Shown: one piece after another, positions 62,775 to 64,000 of the stretch
Layout: each line of letters starts with the position of its first letter
Position numbering within the stretch: the stretch's first letter is position 1
NCBI RefSeq assembly: GCF_008638365.1
Contig: NZ_VWVU01000006.1
Coordinates: 186,001 to 250,000 of the forward strand
From: Nocardiopsis quinghaiensis
GTDB taxonomy: Bacteria > Actinomycetota > Actinomycetes > Streptosporangiales > Streptosporangiaceae
Length of the DNA: 64,000 nucleotides
Reading direction: 5' to 3'
Notes under the pieces: model-generated
What the model saw: the letters and a program-made list of their open reading frames with translations, nothing else
Told to the model about the DNA's origin: nothing
The model's database searches: none
Made by a program: the position numbers and the translations under genes

Positions 62775-64000
62775 TCAGCCGAGGCAAGAGACCCGGTCTG
62801 CCAGGGCGAGGCCGACCGGGGTGGAATCCAGGTCGGTCACGAGAGAGTGGAGCCGTTGCCGTGTGGTGGCTCGAAGCGACCCGGCGGGAACAGCATCGAG
62901 CACACTTTCGCCCAACGAAGCTGCATCGCGCACATGGTGCTGAGCGGCCAGGGCTCGTGCATGCACAGTCACAGCAGCCGCCCACCCGGGCGAGCCCGAG
63001 CGTTTGAGGGCCGCTGACGTTTGGGCGTGTTCGACCGACCTGGCCGGGTTGAGTGAGAGGAGTGCTTCGGCCAAGTGCAGCTCGAACTCAGCTCGGTCGA
63101 ACCCGAACCGGCCGGGAGCATCCTCCGCCCGGTCCATCTCGCGCTGGGCCTGGGCGGTGTTCGCGAGGAGCTCGTCGGTGCGTCCGAGGGCGGCCAAGGG
63201 GCGCAGCCGGCACCAAGCGTTGATCTGCGCCGTGCGTAGCGGTGTGCTCGCCAGATGTGCGGCCTGCTCAGCCAGTTCGAGAGCGTCGGTCGACCGGTTC
63301 TGGGCCATGACGACCATGGATTGGGCGCCCAGGGCCCATGTGGTTAGGAAGGTGTCGCCCACGTGCTCACCCACGCGGGCAGCGGTGCCCAGGTGGATCA
63401 GGGCGCCTGTGGGGTCCTGGGTGTGGTGGGCCAGATTGCCCAGGAGGGCGGACATCCATCCCAGTACTCGTTGGATGTCGGTGTCGGTGCTGCCCATCAG
63501 CAGGGCTCGGCATCGGGAGACCTCGGCCGCGAGTACCCGTGGTGGAAAGTCGCTGTAGCGCTGCTCGTAGAAGTTCAGCGCGTGTTGGGCGAGGTCCCCG
63601 GTGGTGTCCTGGCTGTGCAGGGTGATGCTGTCGGCGATGGCCGTCAGCTCGGGGTACTCGGGGGGCATGTGGTGCTCCTGTCGCGGCTGCGGTATGGGGT
63701 GACCGTACCAACCGCGGCCATAGGTGGGGAGGGGAACACCCAACCGTGTTGTGGGGACCCCGTACACGCGTGCCAGGTCATGGAGATAGTCGGGTCCGGG
63801 GCGCGCCTGGCCGTGTTCCCACCGGCACAGCATGGCGGTGGTCAGACCGGGCGGGGCGAGTCCGTCGGTGAGGTAGAGATCGCACACGGCCTCGACCACG
63901 TGGCGGCGTGACCACCCGTAGGCCAGCCGCCAGGCCTCCAACGGGGTGATGGGCAGGTGGCGGGTGATCTGGTCGGTGATGGCGGTGATGGTGGCGCCGT
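62775..64000 (-). CDS. HTH (XRE-type) regulator with TPR-like C-terminal region, 5' end outside window
   Basis: The frame is open to the window edge, so the true start is beyond 64000; the first start codon inside is TTG 63941. The N-terminus is an XRE-type HTH (LEAWRLAYGWSRRHVVEAV, TTAMLCRWEHGQARPGPDYL), followed by a helical TPR-like region (LGNLAHHTQDPTGALIHLGT, ALELAEQAAHLASTPLRTAQ). This layout is common in actinomycete regulators of mobile-element or secondary-metabolism genes. It closes the integrase region and may belong to the element. Confidence 0.82.
   Translation of the reverse strand, partial: GATITAITDQITRHLPITPLEAWRLAYGWSRRHVVEAVCDLYLTDGLAPPGLTTAMLCRWEHGQARPGPDYLHDLARVYGVPTTRLGVPLPTYGRGWYGHPIPQPRQEHHMPPEYPELTAIADSITLHSQDTTGDLAQHALNFYEQRYSDFPPRVLAAEVSRCRALLMGSTDTDIQRVLGWMSALLGNLAHHTQDPTGALIHLGTAARVGEHVGDTFLTTWALGAQSMVVMAQNRSTDALELAEQAAHLASTPLRTAQINAWCRLRPLAALGRTDELLANTAQAQREMDRAEDAPGRFGFDRAEFELHLAEALLSLNPARSVEHAQTSAALKRSGSPGWAAAVTVHARALAAQHHVRDAASLGESVLDAVPAGSLRATTRQRLHSLVTDLDSTPVGLALADRVSCLG

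Overview
This window comes from a high-GC actinomycete, most likely Nocardiopsaceae (Nocardiopsis/Streptomonospora-like). The basis is the very high GC with GC-rich third codon positions, frequent GTG/TTG starts, a type VII secretion (ESX) locus, a cobalamin riboswitch ahead of nrdAB, and the fba - DUF3151 - purA - purD - purC order. Nothing in the window fixes the species.

Layout. 1-5140 is a predicted conflict/immunity locus: a small ORF open at the window edge, a 1264-residue STAND NTPase (SAV_2336-like region, NB-ARC, TPRs), an antisense DUF397 gene and a Trypco1-type protein. 5276-9500 holds nrdA-nrdB (minus strand) behind a B12 riboswitch; the NrdB sequence is of the tyrosine-less class Ic type. 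9842-12184 is a two-gene unit (NYN-domain protein with decapeptide repeats, and a TPR protein). 12973-23166 is a compact ESX locus: a Pro-rich EspI-like half, a degenerate MinD-like protein, EccD, a membrane-anchored TNT-domain protein and two Esx proteins on the minus strand, with a fused EccC on the plus strand. EccB, EccE and MycP are absent from the window. 23341-32208 carries membrane and housekeeping genes (RDD protein, cutA, pyrE, RodZ-like, fba behind a DasR-like operator, a secreted Cys protein plus an ABC exporter, DUF3151). 32391-39261 holds purA (with a promoter and an attenuator-like leader), purD, purC, a MurA family enzyme and a regulator. 39532-43779 holds a HisC-like aminotransferase, a lipoprotein, a MauE-like protein and a SigE-family sigma factor.

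44044-52211 is the most interesting block. It is a co-directional run of galU, an SDR, a Tat-exported bicovalent-FAD oxidase, a UDP-GlcNAc 2-epimerase, a cupin protein, a seven-bladed-propeller-type protein and an acyltransferase. The cupin and propeller proteins together look like a split bacterial version of fungal aldos-2-ulose dehydratase/isomerase (AUDH), which suggests an uncharacterised sugar-modification pathway.

52123-57063 is a translationally coupled operon (MFS exporter, alpha/beta hydrolase, unknown protein, flavin monooxygenase) with a divergent XRE-type regulator. It is followed by an IS701-like protein that has lost its catalytic residues. 58775-62578 is a tRNA-Ser-linked integration region with two related tyrosine integrases, one broken by an amber codon and one apparently starting at ATC. 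The window closes inside an HTH/TPR regulator whose 5' end lies beyond position 64000.
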